From Rhyacichthys aspro (lineage: Eukaryota; Chordata; Actinopteri; Gobiiformes; Rhyacichthyidae): DNA of 64,000 nt. The position numbers and the translations under genes were made by a program. The notes below the pieces were generated by a model. It searched no databases and had not been told where the DNA came from. It saw only the letters and a program-made list of their open reading frames with translations. Below are positions 24,175 to 34,214 of the stretch, in pieces (the first letter of the stretch is position 1; the number at the start of each line of letters is the position of its first letter). The stretch is taken from the NCBI GenBank assembly GCA_036850595.1, contig CM072151.1, forward strand, positions 21,863,307 through 21,927,306, in the 5' to 3' direction.

Positions 24175-24910
24175 GAGACGCACCTGACAGTCGTCCCATA
24201 CGCCACAGCCCATCAGCAGGAACCAGGACAGGAAGAGTGTTGAAGCAAATCAAAGAGCAGTCAGACATAATAATGGAAATACAACATTTATACTTTTTGT
24301 CTTGAGAGTCCTGGTTTGGCTGCCAGTGAAGCCCTGGTTTAGTCCTTACGTCCATTACCTTTTTACTCTTGCATTTAGTTTGACAGCTTAATCACCGATC
24401 AGATTATTGTAATAGGAATCATCTGTGAAAAAATGAGACCTTAAGCCGTGATCTAGGCTTTATAATTAAGGATTTTATTAGATGTGAATGATCAGCCCAC
24501 AGCGGGATTTTGTCCAATCATAGCTTGATTGGTTGACACTGATGTCAACAACAAAGGACTAAGGAAATAAACCAAGAAAATTGGTTATTCTATTGCAAAA
24601 TAACCCTTATTTTACAGTGAAGTGAAAAAAGAGAAAAAAAAAGAGTAATGGGCAGCAATAAAACATGGATAATGGATGTTGGCAATGCTTTGATGCAATG
24701 TTCGCTACAGTCTAGAACAGTAAACTCTAAAGCTAAAAGTTTCAGGTGAGCTCTAAACTGTGATTTAATGTATTAGTAATTTTATGGTGAAAAAGTAGTC
24801 TTTTTCTTTTTTTTTTTTTTTTATTATAGCAGGAAAGGTTACTACGCTGCTGTGTGGGGAGAGTGGGAGGGCTGAGCCGGGGCAGGAACTGCAGCTTTAA
24901 GAACTATTTT
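24175..24910. other. Gene-free stretch with a T-run
   Basis: A pyrimidine/T run lies at about 24800-24823, and nothing else is recognised. Confidence 0.5.
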
Positions 24911-24914
24911 TGTT

Positions 24915-25345
24915 GTAGTTCAGAACTGACTCTAGTTTTTGTTCAGTCTTGATTAAAGGCTATAGTTAGTGTTGGGTTTAGTCCTATTTTAGTCCCAGTA
25001 TTATTGGCAAGTTTAGTTCTTCACATCACTGCTCTAACTCTGTCATCTACACATTTTCTTTCATTCTTACTCTTTTATCACACAACACACCTGACACTTT
25101 TCTCCATCCATTCAAACCTGCTGGACAGGCCTCTTTAGTTCCATCTAGATTTAATCCTGGTCTCATTGAGTATTATTTCTATAGATTTCAGTTTTATAGA
25201 TTTTTAGAATTAGTATTGAGTGTTGTTTTTATCCCAAAGAAAGTTTTAGTGCTGGGTTTTGTCACAGTCAAATCTTGAATGTAGTCAAGGTAATGTAAGT
25301 CTTGGTTTAGTCCTGATGTAGTCTAGGTTTAGTCTTTATTCTGTT
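24915..25345 (+). repeat. Highly decayed minisatellite of 'tttagtcct' type
   Basis: Many scattered variants of one short phrase occur in the same orientation: 'gttcagtcttgatt', 'gggtttagtcctattttagt', 'caagtttagttc', 'agttttagtgctgggtttt', 'cttggtttagtcctgatgta' and 'gtctaggtttagtctt'. Spacing has drifted, and ordinary sequence interrupts the array at about 25025-25140. This pattern suggests an old tandem array with a unit of about 10-20 bp built on 'ggtttagtcct'. A shorter inverted relative is at 52495-52585. Confidence 0.55.
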
Positions 25346-27789
25346 TTATTTTGTTTTATTCCTATATTTATTCTTGTCCTGGTGATATTTTTCTGCACCA
25401 GAATGTCATGCAAAGTAGGCTTTCCAAGTTATTCCACCTGTTTACAACCTGCTTTGATAGAATCCGCTCAAGAACTATCTTTATTTATATATTTTCTGAT
25501 ATTTTTCCAAAATATTTTTCCACCTGCACCATTAGCTTATCTTTTTCTTGCTTCATTCATTGGAGGCTACATTATTATTCCTTATTTGCCCTTTTTTGAA
25601 GTTTTCAGCATGATGCATTCTTCCTGTTTACTTTCAAATAAATCTTAATCATTGTCACCTGTATCATATTCTCTGTGTACAGTCGTAACTCAGTAAATAG
25701 ATTTTAAATGTCCTGTTCCGGTCAAAGCTGCAATAGGCAATTCATATTTTGAGGCTTAACCAGTACCCAATCAGGTATGTTTTACTTTAGACATACTTTC
25801 ATCTTCTGATTTACCAGTGAATGGAAATATAATGACTGCACTGGCAGGTGGAGAAGATGTTTAAAAGATTGTGTATTAGTAAAAGTACATCATGTTTCAT
25901 TTAAACTGAGTAATTAAAACACATCAAAGAGAGTCAGTTAGTTCAATGAGAGCCAAAAACATCCTCTCCTCCCCAAGTCCTTATTACGTCAAAATAAAAA
26001 CATAGTCAATCTTCTGCTTCTTAGTGCTGGTGCAACATAGGTTTTCAATAAATGTGTGAAGGTGTTTTAAGGATACTTTAAATATGAATATAGAAATATG
26101 AATAATTTACAGCTTTGATATTTTGTGATTTACCAAAGAAGCTGTCAGAATGTATTATGCAACTTTGTTGAAAAGTGATAGCAGTGATAAGTAGGCTGCC
26201 TCATACTTTGGGTTTTAAAACAAAAGCCTAATGATATTATTTTAGAATTTATAAAAACGCCCTACAAACGCATGGGGCAGACACTTCATATTTAGTCAAA
26301 ACTGAACATCATCTGTTGCTTCTGTTGGCTATGTCCCATTGGAGAGAAATGGTGTAATTACAAATGTATGTGCAATTATGGATACTGCGCTTTTAAGATT
26401 TATCTTCTCCTTTTAATTGTGGTATTGTTCCAGTTCTCTAGATCGGTCTTAGACTGGTCCATACTATTCCTGGGATTAGATAGAAAGCATCTATCATTCT
26501 CTATCTAATTAAATATCTAATCTAAAAGTAAGTGTCTGGGTGTGGCTGTCTGGAATCTCTTTTGGCTTCGCCTTCTCTTTCAGACTTGCTTTGGTACAGA
26601 CTGGCCTTGGCCCTGACTTGATCTCGGTTCATGTGACCTTGACTACAATACTTCTTCATAAAACAGTTCTGTATTTGTATTTAAATGACTTATGTTGACA
26701 TTTGCTTTTTTTTAATCAAGTTCATAACTGTCACAATATACCAGAAATACCCAAATGTCAAATATGGACCATTGAAAAGGAACCCTGGGAATGTGGGTCT
26801 AAAAAGTTCATGGTAACCTTGAGTAATGGAGCATCTGATTCCAAATCTTTAGGTCCGGAGGCAATTCTATTGATAGTGCAGGCATTAGGCAAGAGCTGCT
26901 TGGGGGTCTCAACATACACTGGACTTAGGGCATAGATACAGCATATGAGTCTTGAATCAATGCCATTAATCATTAAACATCACCATGTAGCTGTAACTAT
27001 GGCCAAATAAAATTAAATCAGATTTATTTATTTAATAATTTTTTTTTTGTAACCTGGCTTTTTTTTTTTAAAGGATGCATTTGTGGAGTGAAATGTGTGG
27101 GTGTATTGACATGTACTGCTGGCCTCCCACTCACAGTGCAGAGTGTCACAGGGGAGTTACCTAGAAGAATGAGAGCAGAGGTTGCCCGATAAAGGCACGA
27201 CAGCCGCCGCAGTTTAACACCAGTTCAATTTAAGACCTCAGCAACTCAGAGCAACATCTGAAAGAACATGTACCACAATGTTTATAACAGCAGGAAGAAC
27301 AGTTTCATTTTGGCATAATCGCAAAAGGAAAAATTACATACAGGAGCTGTTCTGCAAATTTGTCACTACGGTTTTTAGTGTTTTAGCTTTAGTGCTCTTA
27401 TTTGAGCCAGTTATTGCCCTCTGCCTTGTAACAGTATATTTAAGCTGTACACAGGACATACATATATTGAGTAATGTTGTGGTGAAGGTCACACAAACAG
27501 AGAGTGTACCAAGAACAAAAAACAAGACTTTTCACATATTAAAACCATTATTCAATATCAATAACAGATGAAAAAAAACGGCCAGGGAATGTAAATAAAA
27601 TATAAACTAATTATTGACTTGAATTCTATGAACTATATGTGCTAACCCTTTGGGATGAAAGGAGCATGAGTATGGGGCGGCTGTAATTTGACTGCAGTTC
27701 TGAGGCTCCCACTCAAACTCACGGCTAAACATAGTTCGGCACAGTGCAAAGCACCGCAGGGCCATTGTGGGGCGTCACACAAACCCATC

Positions 27790-27808
27790 ACCCCCCCCAC
27801 CCCCCCAC
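27790..27808. repeat. Poly(C)-rich tract
   Basis: Two runs of 7-8 C separated by A. Confidence 0.85.
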
Positions 27809-27910
27809 TGAGTGACATATTAACCCAGTCCCCTACACACAGCGCACATACTCACACCTGACGACGGCAGCTCCCCGCGGCGTGTAGACCCAGGCAGGCT
27901 GCCAGCGTGA

Positions 27911-27927
27911 GCACACACACACACACC
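27911..27927. repeat. (CA)n microsatellite
   Basis: About 8 CA units within 'gagcacacacacacacacca'. Confidence 0.9.
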
Positions 27928-28627
27928 AACAGCAGTGGGGGATGGGGGGCATGACGAAGCAGGTGCGCTGCATAATCACCACAGACGAGGCACAAACGAC
28001 ATGAATTAAATATTGATTGACATTTAGCATGTGTTCCCTTGTCAGGTTAGCATGTAGCTGGGATCTGAGTGACATCCAGAGACCTTTAAAGTATGAAAAA
28101 AGCTCTTATTTAAAGCTGCACTGTGTCAGTTTTGTAGCATTTATATCTGAGCAAAACAAAGCACACAGGCCAAAACAGTAATACTCTATCAACAGAAACA
28201 TTTAATGCTGCTGCTGTACACATCCTCAGACCATTTTAACATTAGATCTCCTGGAATTTTAAACTATTTGAACTGAGGCAGCATCCATTTTGATATGTTT
28301 GCTTTCAGGTTAATTAATGGAATGAATGAAAAATCTGTCCTTCATGGGTGAGTTAGGTCCAAGTGCATAGAAATCAATTTGGAAAAGGGTTGCAGTAATT
28401 GTACAGAATATTTCAAAGACCAATCCGAGGGCACAGCACAGGATCATCAAGATTAAATCTTTTTAATCATTCCAAACTGCTGCTTTGTTTTAGCATGGAC
28501 TTTGTAGTTGCTGCGAAACTGACACCAAGATTTCTCTAAAAAGAGACATAAACGAGCAATGACACTGTCAACAAATAAAACAGATCCAAATATCTATAAC
28601 TATTTATCAGTCACAATTGCAAAATGG

Positions 28628-29126
28628 TCACCTGACTCCGCCAGATAGAACTGCTCCATAGTCTATTTCGCAGTACCATCTGGGAAGGCTCCCGTTGAAA
28701 GCGTTTGCAAAAGGGAGGCACCTTCTGTCAAAAACTTGGTGTTGATTGGATGAAGCACCGACAAGTATCCGCTTATCATGAGGTTTCTTTAACCAATCAC
28801 AGCAACGATATGACGTGCCATTCTTTGCGCTTCTTTCAAAGAAGAAATACTCTCTACTTCTGATAAAACTGTTTCGATAGCAGCATCAACGCTAACGTCT
28901 TTCGGCGTAGCCATGTTGAAAACAAAGAGGAGAAAAGAGCGCTTGTTGCTTTCTTCAAATTAAAAACCTGCCTCTTCCTGTTAGTGCTGCAACATCATTG
29001 GTCACAAGAGTCCGGTGAGTCCACAGTTCGCGACTCAAGCGGTTTGGTTGGTGCGATACAAGATGGATTTACAAGAGTTTTCGAAACTCCCAAATCTCGC
29101 GAGAATCCAGCTGCAGCGCAAGGTTA
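28628..29126 (-). mobile_element. Non-autonomous DNA transposon (499 bp) with RecQ-like N-terminal relic, 9-bp target duplication
   Basis: The exact 9-mer GCAAAATGG flanks the element at 28619-28627 and 29127-29135. The ends are imperfect inverted repeats: 'tcacctgactccgcc' at the left and, on the opposite strand at the right, 'taaccttgcgctgcagctgg'. A shorter copy at 35835-36052 has the same two ends and its own 9-bp duplication, so the boundaries are well supported. On the minus strand, about 210 nt in from the right end, a 41-codon frame starts (28789-28914). An 8-9 bp duplication fits hAT, Mutator, P or KDZ-like cut-and-paste elements; the ends do not tell me which. Strand follows the internal frame. 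Confidence 0.78.
28789..28914 (-). pseudogene. 41-codon frame resembling the N-terminus of a RecQ-like helicase (transposon-internal, truncated)
   Basis: The frame starts MATPKDVSVDAAIETVLSEV and continues ESISSLKEAQRMARHIVAVI. The pattern 'VDAAIETVLSEV..ISSLKE.QR.A' resembles the segment just before motif 0/I in RecQ-like helicase paralogues that are multi-copy in fish genomes, where 'K.EQ..A' precedes the GKDVF and Walker A region. That resemblance is recalled, not searched. After QRMA the similarity ends and a stop soon follows, as expected if an internal deletion removed the ATPase body. No Walker A is present, so no helicase activity is possible. Alternative: a chance frame. Confidence 0.4.
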
Positions 29127-31586
29127 GCAAAATGGATAAATAAACAAAAAAACAATAAAATGAAAGTTGTGTTGGGTCTAAAATTGTGTTTGGGCCAAAA
29201 TCAGGCCAACCATGTCCACCTCAGTCAGAACCACTGTGGAATTAGCCCTTCACTGTTAAACGAGCCCATCCTTCAGACTGAGAGCTTTTCCTCTGCATAA
29301 TGTGTGTGTGCTGTAGGGCCACACACTCAGAGGGGAACTCTCAGTTTCACATCATTAATCTCTGCAGCTCACACCCCTAACCCCCACCTCCGCTGTGTGT
29401 CCGCCCCTTGGCAAAGTCACGGCTGTCGTCGTCACCAACACACACCCCCCGCAGCCATTATTTCCATGTGTGTGGACACCTCGGCGTCCTGCGGGCTGCT
29501 CATGACAGTTTTTGTCCTGTGAATGAGATTGAGTATTTTGGAGACAGTTGCAAGACAAACCAATATCAATATATTCATTTTTAGTGCATCAGTGAGAACT
29601 GAAAGGCCATGACATTTTGGGTGAAGGTCTGATAGATGTGTGACTGGTGGACTTCTGAACTGTAGATTTTATTTTACTGTTGTAGTAATGACACCAAATC
29701 CAGGACTTATTTTGAACTCACTGTCAATCATTTGTTTGATCAAATGACAAGAAATATGTAATCTGCTTGTGACATTGTAGACTTCGAGCATAAACAGGTC
29801 TAATAAAGTGTAGTATTAGCACTCCTGACCTTCAATACAATATTTCAGCACAACATATCACAATTCTCATTTAGATATAGAGTAACAGAGCAAATGCACA
29901 AAATATAAATGTGGTCAGAGGTGAATGAAAAGGAAAGGGAAAAAATACGATGGTCAATCTGTTTTTTAGACTTTCCAGCTGAACTCACACACAACCATCT
30001 GGAGGCTTCCAGAGGAAGCAATGGGCAGGTAACATGAAAACCTGGAGTATCATATTACCCAATGTAATTGTGGATCAATGATAAAAATGCTTTGGTGTCT
30101 ATTAGTAATAAGAAACAACAGGTTCAAACAAAATGGATGTTTCACTCTCTTAACCAAAATATGCAACATTGTCATTTGCAATGTAAAAGCAAACAGAACT
30201 GACCAAAAGATATCTCATGACTCTTTGCAAACTTTCTCTGGGGTCTGGAGTAAAAAAGAAATCACGTGTTTTATGTCCCATCCTTGTCTCCTACCTACCA
30301 ATGCACAAGCCTTTAAATCAAAAAGATTGAACATTAATCATATTAGTGTTATTATTATTATTATTTTCTGCTTCAAATGGTATCTATTGTTTGTTCAAGA
30401 GATATAAATATTCTTGGAGATTATGTTGAGCCGACTGTGTGAAATGGAATGGTATCCTTATTTGACTGCAGTGAAACAAGCCAGCATCAGCCAACAACAG
30501 GCGTTCTCTGGGGAATCCTGACCTCCTTTTGCTCCCCTCCCTCCTCCCCTTAAATATTCACCAAATCACACACTGGCACACGACACACAGGGTCTCCAAT
30601 AATATCAACATGTCTCTGCCTGGAGCTGCTGAAGCTGAAGAGACAGACTGAGACCTAATGTTTCTGGACACATTCAGTCCCTAAAAGACAGTGTAAATGT
30701 CTGAATCATGTAATAACAGAATGGGTTGCGTTAATGGAATTAGTGGCCACTCTTCTGTTTTATACTTTATGCACTGTATACAGATACTGTGTACATATGT
30801 ATTTATGTATGTACAGATGTAAATAAATTCATAACCGTTAAGTTTTGCTTGAGGCACAATGAAATATCTAAGCTGCATTATGCAAACATGACACACTTGA
30901 ATGTATTTTCGATGCAAATAAATAGGTAATCATATATCTTTTTGCAGATTACTTGGTTTTAAGTGCCAAGGCAAAAGTTGTTTTTCATATATAATTCAAA
31001 GTAAACACTCAGAATCCAAATCTGGAAAACAGTGTGCGTTTATCCATTGCTCTCCAAAAGTCCAAAAATGCATTTATTGTATATCTTTTGATAAAAATGG
31101 GATGTTTTCTAATAATTGCTGCCTATATATAACATTGCATAGCCTGGTTTAAAAGCAGTGATTTAGAGAATACTGCAGTTATACAGAACAGCTTTAAGTG
31201 TGTCCCTCAGGTTTTGAGACTCCTCACATCTACCAAGTGTTAAAACAGCCTCAAACAAATGTAAAATGCAAAGAAAACAGCCCTCCCCAAAGCTGAGAGT
31301 GCCGTTCCCTCGTGTGGAACAGTCTGCACTTCACTTTAAACATCAGCCTCATATTCTCAACGTGTTTAGCCACCGCTGCTGCTGCTCCACATTTTAAGCA
31401 AGCGGCGTAATGAGGCTGAGGTTTCCACGCTGCTGGTATAAATATGTAAAAGACAGATGGCTGCTCTTGTAGCTCACATGATGGGCTCATGCTCGCTCCG
31501 TCTGAGGATGAAGTGAAAGCCTGTTTCATAGTGACGCATGACAAAACATGGCTGTCCAAACCCTCTTGGCAGTCTGCACCAGAGTG

Positions 31587-31606
31587 TTTGTGTGTGTGTG
31601 TGTGTG
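31587..31606. repeat. (GT)n microsatellite
   Basis: About 10 TG units; it explains the HTHTHK-type run in the overlapping minus-strand frames. Confidence 0.95.
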
Positions 31607-31692
31607 TTTTCAACACACTTAACAGACAGGGAGTTGTAAGAGTTTACAGGGAACACACTTAACACACAACATTCACTGTTGTGTATATTTTG

Positions 31693-31756
31693 AAATGGTT
31701 CTCAAACTTTTTTTTCACCAGAGACTGGAGTTGACTGTCTAAGTACCATCTTAATG
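31693..31756 (+). mobile_element. Diverged hAT-like terminal fragment
   Basis: 'aaatggttctcaaacttttt' followed by 'caccagagactgg' and 'aagtaccatcttaat' resembles the start of hAT elements beginning CAGTGGTTCTCAAAC, with a 'gtacca' block after it (family knowledge). The first bases are changed and I found no matching second end, so it is at best a fragment. Confidence 0.35.
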
Positions 31757-31796
31757 GATAAATAAATAAATAAATAAATATGTAAATAAATAAATT
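31757..31796. repeat. (AAAT)n microsatellite
   Basis: About ten ATAA units with one interruption. Confidence 0.93.
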
Positions 31797-32109
31797 TTAG
31801 TCTATCATCTATGATACCTATGGCACGGTTCAGCAATCTCCAGCTACAGGCAAATTCTGGCCTGCAGCCAGTCATTTCTGACCTACCACATGATTTTAAA
31901 AATGTGTTGTTTACATAATCACTGTGAGTCCCATGGATAACATCCAGTCAAAGACACAAACAGCTCAGCAGCTCAGTCCTAAAAGCTCCATATGCAGTGA
32001 GTAGGCTAAAAGCATTCCTACCACATTGCATAATAACGCATTGTGCGGCAGCGTGAATGCTGTGTTTAAGTGTGCTCCATAAAACTCCCTCAAATAGTAT
32101 TTGAAAATC

Positions 32110-32225
32110 CCAATATTCTGCTGGTCAGAATACCAAATAACACCACAGGCAGGGACCAGAGTTACATAGATGGTCTTAAGACATGTGCTTCCTCATCAAA
32201 GACTGACTGAACTCATATCTGTTAT
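32110..32225 (+). repeat. Unnamed dispersed repeat, copy B
   Basis: It shares 'ttctgctggtcaga' with copy D (about 58031) and the core 'atgtgcttcctcatcaaaga' followed by 'ctgaactcatatctg' with the copies at 3984, 34140 and 58070. Between the two it differs, so it is either diverged or carries an insertion. Confidence 0.65.
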
Positions 32226-32660
32226 CACTAGAGCAGCAGAACCTGCAGAATCAGGGTAAAATGCCCATGACCACCATAGACACAAACATTGTATAAAGCA
32301 AGTAATACACATTAGGCTGTGAAGACATACAGGAAGGCTAGTTAGCTATCTTGCACCATCTAATATTACTAAATCACACTTGAGTAGACTGAGTCCATCA
32401 GTAGAGTATTGACTCTGCTGAACACACATGTGACAACATTTTTATTTATTTTTGCCACCTGTAAAGGGTCAAAATTAGTGGTTTTAATGTATGCACTCAT
32501 TAAATTAGGAGAAATACTGCCGCCTTCACCTATTAAACTTAACATGCTCAGAATAATGTATATACAGTTGTCCCTTGCTATAACACGGTTCAGCTTTCGC
32601 GGCCTTGCTGTTTCGCTGATTTTTTTTAGTGCAATTTTGCATGCTTTTTTTTTTGCGTAC

Positions 32661-32734
32661 GCATTGTGTTCTACGTCCTGATTGGCTAAGGGAGAACTAG
32701 CGCATTGTGTTCTGCGTCCTGATTGGCTAAGGGA
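32661..32734. repeat. Tandem duplication inside the Tigger-like element
   Basis: The 33-bp segment starting 'gcattgtgttctacgtcctg' at 32661-32693 recurs at 32702-32734 with a single difference, giving a 41-bp period. Confidence 0.9.
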
Positions 32735-32888
32735 CTGTAGACCATTGTCAATCAATCTCCTCCGTGCCGTGTCTCCTGTACAGTACAGAATGCGTTCGGC
32801 TTGCCAAATTTACATAAATGTTCGATCGCTAGCAGTGTGACTCTGAAGTGCTGTATGTTTGCAAGTTTTCTCTCCGACAAAACCCACA

Positions 32889-32972
32889 ATGTCGACGAAA
32901 CGTTCTGCACCGACAAAGACACCTGCGGTCGCACCCAAAAGGCAGAGGAAGATGATAAGGTTTGAACTTTGA
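32889..32972 (+). pseudogene. Truncated Tigger-like transposase N-terminus
   Basis: A 27-codon frame begins MSTKRSAPTKTPAVAPKRQR and continues with KM. The basic, Pro/Ala-rich start ending in a KRQRKM-type cluster is that of Tigger/pogo transposases just ahead of their helix-turn-helix DNA-binding domain. Here it is followed by a stop within five codons. The HTH, CENP-B-type and DDE regions are missing, as expected of an internally deleted derivative dependent on a transposase supplied elsewhere. Confidence 0.55.
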
Positions 32973-33170
32973 GAGTGTTTAAACAAGAGAGAAATGTGAG
33001 AAAATGTTAATGCCTGTCTGAGAAAAGTGTATAAAGTGTGTGGTGAGGGGTTTTACAGCCTTAAAACATATAGAATTATTGTAATAAATAAAGCTGACTA
33101 CTTCGCGGATTTCGCCTATTGCGGGTTATTTTTAGAACGTGACCCCCGCGATAAACGAGGGACCACTGTA

Positions 33171-33475
33171 TATCACTTTTAACAGTTAAGGACTTACTGT
33201 TGAAGGTCGTGATCAAGATACAAGTTAGAAGGTGTTATAGGTGCTATTTTTGTAAATGTATTCCTGAATGTACTTCATAATTATATTGTACAAACATAAA
33301 GTCCCTAGTCAAAGATAACATTACTCACTAACCTGCACTACCTTGACTTCAAATTTGTCTTTTTATCTCTTGCAAAGCAAACACAGTTCTGCATACAGGC
33401 TGTTGTGTAAAATAATAATTCTGCTATAAGGAACAGAACATTTTCATTTGCCGTCTCTTGAGTAATCTCACGTGT
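33171..33475. other. Short unique stretch, nothing recognised
   Basis: AT-rich, with no frame of note, between the Tigger-like element and the CNE-like block. Confidence 0.55.
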
Positions 33476-33479
33476 AATC

Positions 33480-33715
33480 TATTTTCAGAAATGGAAATGC
33501 AGATCCCCAGAATGCACTGTTTATGTAAATGCCATGGAGGCAGGCATTGTTTCTAGATAAGATACCGTCGTTTCATTTTCAGCTGGAGACTTGTTAGGCC
33601 TGAAATCAATTACAGCCACGTGGCAGATTCTGTCTGTGTTCCACCTTGTAATTGTGCAATTATGAAACCACAATTACACAATTACAACTGAAGCCTGTGG
33701 AGTCCAATTTAATAT
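33480..33715. promoter_or_regulatory. Candidate conserved non-coding element with E-box palindrome and homeodomain-site hairpin
   Basis: A perfect 10-bp palindrome 'gccacgtggc' (33615-33624) contains a CACGTG E-box. About 20 bp on, 'ttgtaattgtg' (33646-33656) pairs with 'cacaattacaa' (33677-33687) and five or so AATTA/TAATT cores lie within about 45 bp. A 'gaaatcaattacagcc' core lies just before the palindrome. Composition is balanced and no repeat is present. This is the densest binding-site-like cluster I noticed in the window. The enhancer role is inferred. Confidence 0.38.
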
Positions 33716-34011
33716 GACAGAGATAAAGACTATATAGTAGGCAGTCGTTGTGAAGTAACCCCTGCGCTAGGGGCTGGGAGACCCTTATTCTTCTTCCATA
33801 AGCTGTTCGAGGCTGCAGCAGGTTCCAGTGTTGAAATTATTTCCTTTGTAGAATTATGGGGTGAATAATATGGAAACTTACATAAATTCATACAAACTAA
33901 GTACAGGTGTAAGAGGTCATGATTATGTTGGACAAAACTAATAAGTATTAGCAACCAAAAACACTAATTATGCATGAAAAAGACACAATTGCAAATGACA
34001 ACCAGGGGGCT

Positions 34012-34210
34012 CTTAATTTATGAGCATTTAGGCTACAATAGCTAAAAGGCTACGTGCTGTAATTCATTAGATGCTTTGGACTATGTTCTGTTGGACTTGT
34101 ACAGAATGACAAACAACATGAAGGAGCCAGAGTTAGCTATATCCAGATGGTTTTAGGACCTGTGCTTCCTCATCAAAAGCTGTTAAAGTGAGATCTGGCT
34201 GAGAGCATAA
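34012..34210 (+). repeat. Unnamed dispersed repeat, copy C
   Basis: It begins with 'ttatgagcatttaggctaca', aligned to 'atatgagcatttaaactaca' at about 57998 in copy D, and ends with the shared core 'ggttttaggacctgtgcttc' and 'ctcatcaaaagctgtt' plus 'agtgagatctggctgagag'. Both blocks are in the same order and orientation as in copy D; the middle is longer here, so it carries an insertion or copy D a deletion. Confidence 0.68.
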
Positions 34211-34214
34211 ATGC

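Larger units (their letters stand above)
25350..28615. other. Gene-free stretch with simple repeats
   Basis: Frames up to 97 codons, none recognisable. A C-rich tract (27790-27808) and (CA)n (27911-27927) lie in a GC-richer segment at about 27660-28080 that could hold a regulatory block. Elsewhere it is AT-rich. Confidence 0.5.
29136..32105. other. Gene-free stretch with simple repeats
   Basis: A (TTA)n tract lies at about 30348-30366, (GT)n at 31587-31606 and (AAAT)n at 31757-31796. A GC-richer block at about 29260-29520 and another at 31250-31560 ('caccgctgctgctgctccac', 'aagcaagcggcgtaatgagg') have enhancer-like texture but no coding signature. A diverged hAT-like end lies at 31693-31730. 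Confidence 0.5.
32565..33168 (+). mobile_element. Tigger/pogo-type Tc1-mariner derivative (604 bp, non-autonomous)
   Basis: Terminal inverted repeats: 'cagttgtcccttgctataac' at the left, and the complement of the right end reads 'cagtggtccctcgtttatcg'. TA dinucleotides flank both ends (32563-32564 and 33169-33170), the target duplication of Tc1-mariner elements. The subterminal text ('gcggatttcgcctattgcgg') matches the style of Tigger ends I know. Inside, a short frame at 32889-32972 keeps only the start of the transposase; the catalytic DDE core is absent. A 33-bp segment is tandemly duplicated at 32661-32734. Confidence 0.82.

Noticed and set aside
27660..28080. CpG-island promoter
   Set aside because: CG density is only modest and the segment is dominated by C-runs and CA repeats; no transcription-start signature or adjacent exon.
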